Origin: CAWEPK01 sp963835595
GTDB lineage: Bacteria; Desulfobacterota; Syntrophorhabdia; Syntrophorhabdales; WCHB1-27
Length of the DNA stretch: 64,000 bases
Direction of reading: 5' to 3'
NCBI GenBank assembly: GCA_963835595.1
Contig: CAWIGL010000002.1
Span: 248,001-312,000, forward strand
In this document: piece by piece, positions 25,086-33,605 of the stretch
Numbering within the stretch: position 1 is the stretch's first letter
Layout: every line of letters starts with the position of its first letter
The notes under the pieces: model-generated
What the model was told of the DNA's origin: nothing
Seen by the model: only the letters and a program-made list of their open reading frames with translations
Database searches by the model: none
Made by a program: the position numbers and the translations under genes

Positions 25086-26414
25086 TCATCGCTTGTTCTT
25101 GAAGTTGTCGACTACCTCTATGAAAGCGTCTATCCTTTGATGCGTCTCCGCCGCGTTATACGAGCTGATATCGACGATGTCGCCCTCAAGCACGAGTATC
25201 GGGATCTCCCGGTAGACTTTTTTGAGCGTCTGGGCCTGGAGCATGATGCCCGCGTGCCAGGTGCGGCATGAAAACGCCTTGTGGAAGACAACCCCGTCGA
25301 TCTTGTAATCCTCGATATACTCGATAAGGCGCTCCACTTCAGGAGTGGAGCCCCATCGCTTCCTCGCCGCGTCGTACCAGTTCGTCCAGTATCGCATCCA
25401 CCGCAGGGCGATCCTTTCGACAGGGTCGCCCAACTTAGGCAGGCGCAGCCTCTCGATCCGCTCAGCCTCGCGGTACGTACGCTCGACGGGGAAGACAGCC
25501 CCTTTGCTGTTGAAGTACTGGAAATCGCTTAGGGCGAACCAGGGCGGCAGGCCCGCCCCCCACAGGAGCCTGTACTTCTCCTCCTCGGCGACGCCCTCCT
25601 TGCGCTCGATTTTCTCGTTCAGCTCGTCGTAGAGGGCCTTGTAGAAGTCGTAGGCCTCCTGCGTGCCGAGCATGAACGCAAGGGGGACCATCGTGTTCAT
25701 CGCATCGCCCGTGTCCATCGGGCACGGCACAGCCCTGCGCAGCTCGTAGGCGTCGATGAACATGTCCCATGTGCGGTCAACGAGGTCCGTCAATTCCTCA
25801 AGCCTTGCCCAGTCCATTTTTTTCTGCGTCTGCTTCTCGATGAAGGCTATCGCCCCTTTCAATTCCTTCACCGCATACTTCAGGTAGTAACCCTCGACCT
25901 CCCTCTGGTCTATCTGCTCCTCGTAAGGAGGCCAGTAGAAACCGCCTATGTAGGCGGGCACGTCCTGGAGGTAGTGCTGTACCGCCTGCGGCCATTTGTA
26001 TCTCGGGTCGCAGAGCATCTGCCCTGTCCCCAGGATGAAGTCCGGCTTCGCTATGCCGCCCCAGGGGGCGTCCGGCGGCATCTCGCCCCCAAGCTCCTTC
26101 CTCCACGCCTCGAAGCCCAGGCCGCACGTCGCATATGTGCAGAGGGAGCGGGAGAAGTTCTCGCCTTCCGCCTTTTCGAGGAACCTGCCCGCGTCGTGCT
26201 TTGCCGCGCATATCCCCGAATAGCTTTCCGCCCAGGCGGGCACGATGTCCATCGCCCGCAGTATCTCGTCGTAGCAGTTGACGATGAAGCTGAAGGCCAC
26301 GGGCCTCCCCTCCGCCTTTGCCTGGAGGTTCGCCGTGAAGTTCGCCCGCACCAGCTTCGGCACCTTTGCAGCCGCCGCCGTCGCCGTCGCTCTCTGTTTT
26401 CTCTCTTCCGCCAT
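25086..26414 (-). CDS. BcrB/2-hydroxyacyl-CoA dehydratase-like subunit (442 aa, island A)
   Basis: A member of the benzoyl-CoA reductase / 2-hydroxyacyl-CoA dehydratase D-component family, cytoplasmic and oxygen-sensitive, using low-potential [4Fe-4S] clusters for radical chemistry. The length of about 440 aa fits BcrB/BadE better than HgdA or FldB. Conserved cysteines that could ligate a cluster are in SGICAAKH, LCTYATCGLG and FSCRTWHAGI. The partner BcrC-like gene lies 15 bp upstream. These enzymes need an ATP-hydrolysing activator (BcrA/BcrD or HgdC type), and none is encoded here. Reductive dearomatisation and dehydration both remain possible. Confidence 0.85.
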   Translation of the reverse strand: MAEERKQRATATAAAAKVPKLVRANFTANLQAKAEGRPVAFSFIVNCYDEILRAMDIVPAWAESYSGICAAKHDAGRFLEKAEGENFSRSLCTYATCGLGFEAWRKELGGEMPPDAPWGGIAKPDFILGTGQMLCDPRYKWPQAVQHYLQDVPAYIGGFYWPPYEEQIDQREVEGYYLKYAVKELKGAIAFIEKQTQKKMDWARLEELTDLVDRTWDMFIDAYELRRAVPCPMDTGDAMNTMVPLAFMLGTQEAYDFYKALYDELNEKIERKEGVAEEEKYRLLWGAGLPPWFALSDFQYFNSKGAVFPVERTYREAERIERLRLPKLGDPVERIALRWMRYWTNWYDAARKRWGSTPEVERLIEYIEDYKIDGVVFHKAFSCRTWHAGIMLQAQTLKKVYREIPILVLEGDIVDISSYNAAETHQRIDAFIEVVDNFKNKR

Positions 26415-26429
26415 TGGTCGCTCCCTTAT

Positions 26430-27584
26430 CTAGGCGATGGTCTCGAGGAACGCCTCGACCCGCGTCCTCAGCCTTCCGGCGGATGCGGAGGAATAGTCGT
26501 CCTCGACGTAGAAGACGGGCGTGCCTGTCGATTCGATGTAGGCGGTCGCAGCCGGCACCTCGAATCCGTAGGGGTCACAGTTCTTGTAGACCATAAGAAT
26601 GACGCCGTCCACCTTGAACTCGGAGATGAGCCTTTTCAGGTGGCCGAAGCGCAACTCCAAATTTTCAGCGTAGCTGCCGCCTGCGTCCCTGTAAAACGTG
26701 GGCAGGCTGACCTTCCGCAGGTAGTATTCCGCGATGCCTTCGAGGGGCTCCGCAGTCTCTTCCACGTCGGCGTAATAAAGCTTGCTGCCTATCGAGATGT
26801 CGTCCGTCACTACCCGCGCGCCCGTGTTCTCGACGGCCTGCGCGAGCATCGTGTCGTCGATCTGGTCGCCGACGATCATCAGCCGGCGGGGCTTCGGACC
26901 GGAAGGGGTTTTCCGCGCCTTCGCCTCGCCGGCGACATTCTGCGCCAGCGCCGTCGCCTCCTCCACCGGCAGGGCCTTCACCGCAGCGAGGAGCTTCATC
27001 ATCTCCACCCCGGAGACCGGCGGGACGTCCGCTTTTCGGAGCTCGTAGACGTCCCGCATCGCCTTTCTGTTCGCGTTATATGCCCTGACCGCGTCCGCAA
27101 GACCTTCTTTCGATATGGGCTTGCCCGCGTGGCGCTCCAGGCTCTTCACGAAGGTCCTGAGGACATCGACGAAGAACTCAAGGGACGGCGCGCCGTCCAC
27201 ATGCGGCACGTTGAGGAAATGGTAGTAGGGCAGAGGCACGTTGTGCTTCCACACGTCGTAGGTGCGGCTCACGCTATCGCACGTGTGGGGGATCACGACG
27301 CCTTCCAGGTAGTCGTAGCTGCCCTTCAGGGTCAGGTCGAAGGCGCTCCGCAGAAAGGGGCAGACGAGGGTCTCCATCATGCTGTCGGCCTTCGTCACGG
27401 CCTTGGCAGGGTCCCCCTTGATCCTTACCGGGATGAAGCCCGCCGCTGCGAGTATCTCCAGGGGGACGACCGATATGTAGCCCATCGACCGCCTCCCCTC
27501 TTTTGCGAGCGACCTCGCCCGCCCCCCGTAGTTCTCGTAAAAGGACGCAGCCCTTGCCAGTGCGCCGCCATTTGCCGTATCCAT
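26430..27584 (-). CDS. BcrC/2-hydroxyacyl-CoA dehydratase-like subunit (384 aa, island A)
   Basis: The second subunit of the pair, close in size to BcrC/BadD (about 380 aa). Three conserved cysteines, in TLVCPFLRSAF, IPHTCDSVSRTYDVW and MVYKNCDPYGFEVPA, are the expected [4Fe-4S] ligands. MGYISVVPLEILAAAGFIPV is the family's N-terminal signature. The start at 27584 has a G-rich ribosome site. It is transcribed just after a sodium symporter and just before the BcrB-like gene, giving the order transport, dehydratase/reductase, ligase. Confidence 0.85.
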   Translation of the reverse strand: MDTANGGALARAASFYENYGGRARSLAKEGRRSMGYISVVPLEILAAAGFIPVRIKGDPAKAVTKADSMMETLVCPFLRSAFDLTLKGSYDYLEGVVIPHTCDSVSRTYDVWKHNVPLPYYHFLNVPHVDGAPSLEFFVDVLRTFVKSLERHAGKPISKEGLADAVRAYNANRKAMRDVYELRKADVPPVSGVEMMKLLAAVKALPVEEATALAQNVAGEAKARKTPSGPKPRRLMIVGDQIDDTMLAQAVENTGARVVTDDISIGSKLYYADVEETAEPLEGIAEYYLRKVSLPTFYRDAGGSYAENLELRFGHLKRLISEFKVDGVILMVYKNCDPYGFEVPAATAYIESTGTPVFYVEDDYSSASAGRLRTRVEAFLETIA

Positions 27585-27654
27585 GCTGGAAAGCCCCCCT
27601 TCCTGTTGTTTTTAGCTCTCCCTTAGCTTACGTCCTCTCGCTGAACGAAGCGGC

Positions 27655-29241
27655 CTATTTGAACTGCCCGGCCGGAGAAGCTGCCGCCTTTTTAGGGAAG
27701 AGAAGGTCCAGGGTCTTCTCCGACGGCGGCTTCGTGCAGAGGCTGCCGGCGAAATAGAGGAAAGCGCAGCCGCCCACCAGTATCCACTCCATCGTGCCCA
27801 TGCCCAGAAGCGGCGGTTTTCTGGCAAGGACGGCCCAGCCGCCGAACAGGGTTGCGATCGTGCCGTATATTACGGTGAGGATGGCGCCCCACTTTGTTGC
27901 GCGTTTCCAGTAGTAAGAAAAGGCAGTCACAAAGACGAATATCGCGCCGAGGCCCATGCCCGCGAGACCCATGAATACGGCAAGGAGTGGAGGCGGGTTC
28001 TTCAGGGTCCAGAAGAACGGAAGGAAGAGGAAAAGGGCTATAAGAAAATACCCCAGAAAGAACATCGACCTATCGGAAGCGCTAGGTTTCCACAATTTGA
28101 TGATGTCCCTTGTCACATTGGCGCTCATGATGAAAACCATAGCCGAAAGCGTCCCCAGTGCAGCCCCGACCAATGCGGTGAGGTATATGGACAGAAGCCC
28201 CGCCCCTCCTATGGCCCAGGAGAGCATCGGCGCAGCCAGGTCTGCCCCCCATTGCTTATTCGCAAGAAGGTTCGCGCCGAAAATCATCCTCGTGATGAGT
28301 CCGTTGCTCGAACAGTCGAGCATAACAGGGATCCCGGCCGTCAGCCAGACGACGAAGCAGAGGAGTATGAACTCTTTTTTTGTCAGCTTCTTCATTCCGA
28401 GGAACCTGCTGACGTTATGGGGGAAGCCGACCAGCATCGTAAAGAAGATGACGGGCGTGGCTAAAATGCCCACGTAGCTCGAAAATAGCTGCGTCATGCC
28501 CACCTTGGGCAGGCTGGGATCGATAAGGGTCATGAGCTTTGGGCTCTGCGCCGTCAACTCCTTCGTTATTTCCGTGAAACCGCCGGCATATACGAGTGCC
28601 CAGACGCCGATGAGAGCGCCGACGAACCCCAGGAATGCCCCCTTTACGGCGATAAACCACTGGGTTCCCATGTACCCGCCGAGTATTATGAAAAGCCATG
28701 CGATAATAATGGAGATCAGGAGACACCAGAAGGGCGGAAGCCCCGTGACCGCATACCAGACGCTGCCGGCTGCCTTGAGCTGGCCGACAGAATACATGAA
28801 GAGGAAGAAAAGCATGCTCGCGGCGACCAATGTCTGGAGCCCCTTTGATTCGAACCGTCTCCCGATCGTCTCACAGACGGTGGCTGCGCCCAGTTTTGCC
28901 GCAAAGTCCCTCGTCTTCGTGGCGGCGAGCCAGACGCATGGGATGTTGCCGACAAGGGTCCATATCCCCGCAAACCACATCCCCGAAAAGCCCACCTTGT
29001 AGACAACAGCGGTGCTCCCGCAAAAAGCCCATCCGGAAATCGCCGAGCCCGTGAGGGCAAGACCCGTGACCCAGGGGCCTATGTCCCTCTTACCGACGAG
29101 ATACTCGTCGAAGGACTTCCATCTTCCCTTTGCCATGGCGCCGAGAAAGATCGCTAAACAAAGCAGTGCGATGACGCCTATGATCGAGCCGACGACCATC
29201 CCTACTGTCGGTTCCGGAATATTCAGGTAGTGTGGATTCAT
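27655..29241 (-). CDS. Sodium:solute symporter (SSS family)
   Basis: A 528-aa inner-membrane protein with 13 or so helices. SSS features include the unwound first helix region and the segment GPWVTGLALTGSAISGWAFC. The start at 29241 follows AAGGAGG and overlaps the stop of a 37-aa membrane protein, so the nine extra in-frame codons upstream are unlikely to be used. The substrate is probably a small carboxylate or aromatic acid. It belongs to the same leftward array as the BcrC/BcrB-like genes, 70 bp upstream of them. Confidence 0.9.
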   Translation of the reverse strand: MNPHYLNIPEPTVGMVVGSIIGVIALLCLAIFLGAMAKGRWKSFDEYLVGKRDIGPWVTGLALTGSAISGWAFCGSTAVVYKVGFSGMWFAGIWTLVGNIPCVWLAATKTRDFAAKLGAATVCETIGRRFESKGLQTLVAASMLFFLFMYSVGQLKAAGSVWYAVTGLPPFWCLLISIIIAWLFIILGGYMGTQWFIAVKGAFLGFVGALIGVWALVYAGGFTEITKELTAQSPKLMTLIDPSLPKVGMTQLFSSYVGILATPVIFFTMLVGFPHNVSRFLGMKKLTKKEFILLCFVVWLTAGIPVMLDCSSNGLITRMIFGANLLANKQWGADLAAPMLSWAIGGAGLLSIYLTALVGAALGTLSAMVFIMSANVTRDIIKLWKPSASDRSMFFLGYFLIALFLFLPFFWTLKNPPPLLAVFMGLAGMGLGAIFVFVTAFSYYWKRATKWGAILTVIYGTIATLFGGWAVLARKPPLLGMGTMEWILVGGCAFLYFAGSLCTKPPSEKTLDLLFPKKAAASPAGQFK

Positions 29242-29351
29242 TTTTCCCACCTCCTTACGATAAGCCATGTTCCCACAAGCGTCATAACAAATGTCCCGAA
29301 GAGTAAAAGACCCCAGACGTACCAGGAAAACATAGACAATTCAGGTCCCAT
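29238..29351 (-). CDS. Small membrane accessory protein of the symporter (37 aa)
   Basis: ATG at 29351, with GGGAGGT upstream, encodes a single-helix protein: MGPELSMFSWYVWG, a hydrophobic helix (LLLFGTFVMTLVGTWLIV), then RRWEK. Its TGA overlaps the symporter's ATG (ATGA), a strong sign of translational coupling. Tiny one-helix proteins of this kind precede SSS symporters in many anaerobes and are called symporter small accessory proteins; a structural or regulatory role is assumed. Confidence 0.8.
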   Translation of the reverse strand: MGPELSMFSWYVWGLLLFGTFVMTLVGTWLIVRRWEK

Positions 29352-29428
29352 ACGTATACCTCCCGTTTTTTGCCCTCAAGACAACCTTAGTTGGTAACTC
29401 CGGCCTGCCCTTTTCGCCTGTTCCCTTA

Positions 29429-31004
29429 TCACTTCACCTTGAACATCTCGCTGAAGCCGGCGTATTTCTCTCTGAGCTTCGGCTTCTCTATCTTCCCCGT
29501 AGGGTTACGGGGCACCGTGTCAAAGAATATATGCCTCGGCCTCTTGTACTTGGGCAGGTTGTCGCTGCAGAACTTGTGCACCTCTTCTTCGGTCAGTGAC
29601 TCGTTCGGCTTGACCTGGATGACTGCGGCGACGACCTCCCCAAGGCGCTCGTCGGGGATGCCGATGACGCCCACGTCGTGTATCTTCGGGTGCGTCTGGA
29701 GCAGGTCCTCGATCTCCACGGGATAGATGTTCTCCCCACCGTAAATGATGACGTCCTTCTTCCTGTCAACGAGGTAGATATACCCTTCGCTGTCCACCCT
29801 CGCCATATCGCCCGTGTAGCACCATCCGTTCCTAAGCGTCTCGGCCGTCTTCTCAGGGTTCTTGTAGTACTCCTTCATCACCCCGTTTCCCTTGACGATC
29901 AGCTCGCCTACTTTGTCCGTGGCGACGTCCTCGCCCTTTTCGTTCACAACGCGCGCTTCCCAGTTGAAGCTCGCTTTTCCTATGCTTCCCCACCTCTTCG
30001 GGTCGTCGGAGGTCACGTGGACACAGCCAGGTCCCATTGCCTCCCCGAGACCGTATATGCTGTCATATTCCATGTGCGGGAAGCGCCCGAGCCACCTCGT
30101 GACGACCGCCGGCGGGACAGGCTGCCCTCCCATCGAGACGAGGCGGCAATGCTTCAGGCCGTGCTGCTCGGTCGATAGCTCGTTGCGGTCGTAAAAGCCG
30201 AGGATATCGAGCGCCCAGGGGACGACCGTAAAAAGGATGGTCACCTTTTCGTCCTGCACGGTGTGGATCACGTCGAGCGGCTTTACCACCCCTTTCAGGA
30301 CGACCGCCGGGGCGCCGACGATCACCGCGCCCACCCACATCATTCCTCCGCCCGCGTGATAAAGGGGCTGGAGAAGGAGAAAATTGTCGTTGTGCTTTAT
30401 ATTCCAGTTTGTGTTATTGGTGATCGCCGCGCATTCGATATTCTTGTTGGTGAGCAGAATCGGCTTCGGTGTTCCCGTCGTCCCCGACGTGAAATAGAGG
30501 GAGCACCCCTCGTTCTCGTCAAGCGGGACATCGACGGCGGCAGCCGATGACTTGGCCATCACCTCCTCGAAGGACTCCATGTCTTTCGGGGTGTTATTGC
30601 CGATGGAGATATAATGGCTCACCGTCGAGAGCCTGGGCTGCACCTCGCGGACCCTGTCGATGAAACCTTCTTCGAGGATCATCATCTTCGCTTGGGCCAC
30701 ATCGGCGCAATAGAGGATCTCCTGTCCGGTGAACCTGAAATTGAGAGGGGCGATCCATGCCCCGGCCCTCATCGCACCCCATTGGATGCTCCAGGACGTT
30801 GAGGGAGTTGTACATCAGCATGTGGACCTTGTCCCCCTTTTTGATGCCCCGGTCGATAAGCGCATTCGCGACCTTGTTGATCCTCGCGTCGAACTCCTTC
30901 CACGTGACCGCCTTCCTGGTCTTCTGCACGGGATCGACCTCGACCAGGGCCGTTTCGTTTGGATACATCCTGCCGTTCCGAGCAATCATCTCCGATACGT
31001 GCAC
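29429..31004 (-). CDS. AMP-forming acyl-CoA ligase (island A, ligase 2), one frame break
   Basis: About 525 aa across two frames. The first gives MHVSEMIARNGRMYPNETAL to LMYNSLNVL. The second resumes at WGAMRAGAWIAPLNFRFTG and carries the P-loop FTSGTTGTPKPILL, the hinge LVDRKKDVIIYGGENIYPVE and the catalytic Lys (NPTGKIEKPKLRE). The break is at about 30790-30794, and alignment with the intact ligase at 40754 suggests one extra base. It is nearer to ligase 3 (40754) than to ligases 1 and 4. The substrate is unknown; its place beside iorB/iorA suggests an arylic acid or a product of 2-oxo-acid oxidation. Confidence 0.85.
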
Positions 31005-31110
31005 TGCCCTTCCCCCCCTTCTTTTTTTCTTCCGGTGAGAAATCCTCCCACCGGTCTTTGTCGATCCCCCGCCTTACCGCTGCAGGCGGGAACGGTTGAA
31101 TCATCCGCTT

Positions 31111-31695
31111 TTAGAATTTCATCGCCCTGCCCACCTCGAAGGCCTTAAGGTTGAGGTCGAGCATCTTCTTGCCGAAGCGCCTGACCAGCACCTCCCTCCA
31201 CGTCTTTTCCGGCAAGGGGAGCCGCTTCGACAGCACGCCCAGAAGCAGCGTATTGATCAGAAGCTCGCTCCCGACCTCTTTCGCCTTCCCGAGGGCGTCG
31301 AGGCTTATCACAGTGCGCTTCCCGTTCTCCAGCTTCTCCTTGATATCGTCCGGGTACTGGATCTTGAGGAAGTGGGCGATGGGAGGCACGATCTTTTGCT
31401 CGTTAACAACAATAGTGCCATTCGGGCGCAGATACTCGACGGCCCGCAAGGCTTCGACCGCTTCAAAAGCCAGGATATAGTCCGCCTCGCCCTTCGCTAT
31501 GACGGGAGACGTGATATTTTTTCCGAAGCGGACATGGCTCGCGATGACGCCGCCCCGCTGCGACATGCCGTGGACCTCGCCCTTCTTTACGTCGTGGCCT
31601 GCAGCCAGGGCGACCTCGGCGGTGATCTCCGTCGCCATGACCGCGCCCTGACCGCCGACACCCACCACCAGGACATTCGTCGCTTTCTCCTTCAT
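31111..31695 (-). CDS. iorB: Indolepyruvate:ferredoxin oxidoreductase beta subunit (copy 1)
   Basis: A 194-aa IorB/gamma-type subunit opening NVLVVGVGGQGAVMATEITA, followed by GMSQRGGVIASHVRFG, both family signatures. With IorA it oxidises aryl 2-oxo acids to aryl-CoA, reducing ferredoxin; the reverse direction is possible. GGAGAGGGGG precedes the start at 31695, 19 bp after the iorA stop. The N-terminal two-thirds is DNA-identical to the copy in island B (block 31348-32044). Confidence 0.92.
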   Translation of the reverse strand: MKEKATNVLVVGVGGQGAVMATEITAEVALAAGHDVKKGEVHGMSQRGGVIASHVRFGKNITSPVIAKGEADYILAFEAVEALRAVEYLRPNGTIVVNEQKIVPPIAHFLKIQYPDDIKEKLENGKRTVISLDALGKAKEVGSELLINTLLLGVLSKRLPLPEKTWREVLVRRFGKKMLDLNLKAFEVGRAMKF

Positions 31696-32044
31696 TGTAT
31701 GCACCCCCTCTCCATTAGTTTGCCAGCTCGATGGCCTTGGCGTTGCAGAACTGCGCGCACACGGAGCAGCCCGTGCAGACGGCTGCGTCGATGAACCTGG
31801 CCTTCTCGCCCTTCTTCGACTTACCGGCCGCCTGATCGGATATGCCCAATGCCGGGCAGCCTGTAGACATGCAGACGCCGCAGCCCGTGCACTTCTCGGC
31901 AAGGACCGTATACGGCGTGGTCTTGATCTTCTTCGGCATCAGGGCGCAAGGACGGCTCGTTATGAGGACCGCCGGACCTTTAAAGGCAATCGCCTCCTTG
32001 AGGCCCTCGATGCAGCCTTTGACGTCGTAAGGATCGACGTGCTT
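31348..32044. repeat. 697-bp block identical to 46267-46963
   Basis: Every base from 31348 to 32044 matches 46267-46963, covering most of iorB, the iorA-iorB gap and the 3' end of iorA. The next base on each side differs, and outside the block the two copies have diverged (about 80% amino-acid identity in the IorB tail by eye). Recent gene conversion or an assembly join at a repeat explains this better than selection, because synonymous and intergenic sites are identical too. Confidence 0.9.
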
Positions 32045-33513
32045 CACGAACTTGACGCCGATGCCGCGCGAGATGCCCTCCAGGTCTACCTTAAGAGTCG
32101 GCGTTCCGTTCGCCCTGAACCCGCTCTCCGCAGCCGGTTGGCCGCCCGTCATCGCGGTGATGCTGTTGTCGAGTATGACGACCACGATATTCGCCTGGGA
32201 ATAGACCGCGTCGTACAGGGGGGTCATCCCCGAGTGGACGAACGTCCCGTCGCCTATCGCCGCCACTATCGGCTTGTCGCTCCCGTTGACCTTCGCCACG
32301 CCGACCGCGTTGCCGATGCTCGCGCCCATGCAGATGGCCGTGTGGAGCGCGCTTATGGGAGGGGCAAAGGCCAGCGTGTAGCAGCCGATGTCCGAGTAGA
32401 TGTTCGCGTCGATCTTTTTGAGCGCCAGGAAGATCCCCTGTGGGGGCAGCCGGGGCACATGACCGGCGGCCGGGGCGGCGCCTCGGGCGCAGGAAGGACC
32501 TTCGGCTTCGGCTGCTGCGTCTTGATCTTCGCCTTCTTCAGGCCTTCCCAGATCAAATCGGGGCTCAGCTCGCCCTGGACCTTGAAATAGTCCATGCCGA
32601 TGAACTTCTTTATCCCCATCATCTTCACTTCCTCTTCGAAGACGGGGCGCGTCTCCTCGATGATGACCAGCTTTTTCACCTTCGATGCGAAGTTCTTAAT
32701 CATCTTCTCCGGGACGGGGTACGATATCCCCAGCTTCAGGTAGCTGGCCTCGGGCATGACATGCTTCGCATGCTGGTAAGCGATCCCCGACGTGATGATG
32801 CCGACGTCTTTGCTGCCCCACTCAATGCGGTTCAAGGGCGATGTCTCGACGTATTTCTTAAGCTCCGCCATCCTCTTTATGACCTCCGCCTCCCTTAAGA
32901 TGGCCCGGCCGGGCACGACGACGTACTTGTTCGGGTCCCTAACGAAACCCTTGACGGGGTATTCTTTGCGGGGATACAGGTCCACGGCACTCTTCGAATG
33001 GGAGATCCTCGTGGTGGACTTGACGATGACGGGCGTGTCGAACTTCTCGCTCAGGGCAAAGGCCTCCCCGATGAACTCCTTGGCTTCCATGCTGTCGCTC
33101 GGGTCGAGACATGGGACCCTCGCCAGCTTCGCGTACATGCGGCTGTCGTCCTCCGTCTGGGAGCTGTGCTGGCCGGGGTCGTCACAGGCGACGAGGACGA
33201 ACCCGCCCGGCGTCCCTGTGTGCGACCAGTTGATGAGGGCGTCCAGGGAGACGCTCACGCCAGGCTGCTTCATCGACGCCATCGTCCTCGCCCCCGCCAT
33301 CGCCGCCCCTATGCAAATCTCGAAGGCCGTCTTCTCGTTGGCCGCCCAGTCGGCGACTATCTCCTTGTACCCTGCTACGTTTTCGAGTATCTCCGAAGAG
33401 GGCGTGCCGGGATAGGCAGAGGCAAGGACTACGCCTGCCTCGTAAGCCCCTCTTGCAAAGGCCTCGTTCCCCGAGAGCAAAACCCGACCTTCAGACTTTA
33501 CCCCTTGTTTCAT
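31715..33513 (-). CDS. iorA: Indolepyruvate:ferredoxin oxidoreductase alpha subunit (copy 1), one frame break
   Basis: About 599 aa across two frames. The first part (ATG 33513 after GGAAGGAGG) has LLSGNEAFARGAYEAGV and the pyrimidine-binding domain. The second has the thiamin-diphosphate motif GDGTFVHSGMTPLYDA and two C-terminal [4Fe-4S] motifs (CTGCGVCMSTGCP, CTGCSVCAQFC). The frames meet at CPGCPHRG, at four C on the plus strand (32435-32438); five would restore the frame. The paralogue at 46634 is intact and reads straight through the same place, so this break is probably an error. It reduces ferredoxin, a plausible electron donor for the BcrB/BcrC-like enzymes. Confidence 0.9.
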
Positions 33514-33605
33514 CGCTTGCCTCCTTCCACAAATGGTTTTATGTTCGGTCTCATAGGGCGCCCCCGGCCGCTTTTTAGCGCCTTTCGCCTTAAGCGGGCG
33601 ACCCC

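Noticed and set aside
25086..27584. Calling the pair a complete class I benzoyl-CoA reductase
   Set aside because: BcrA and BcrD ATPase subunits are not present in the window, and the same fold serves 2-hydroxyacyl-CoA dehydratases.
31696..31902. Extended N-terminus for IorB starting at 31902 (and the same at 46821)
   Set aside because: The extra residues are an Arg/Ala-rich reading of the iorA 3' end. The ATG at 31695 has a ribosome site and begins exactly at the conserved NVLVVGVGGQG domain.
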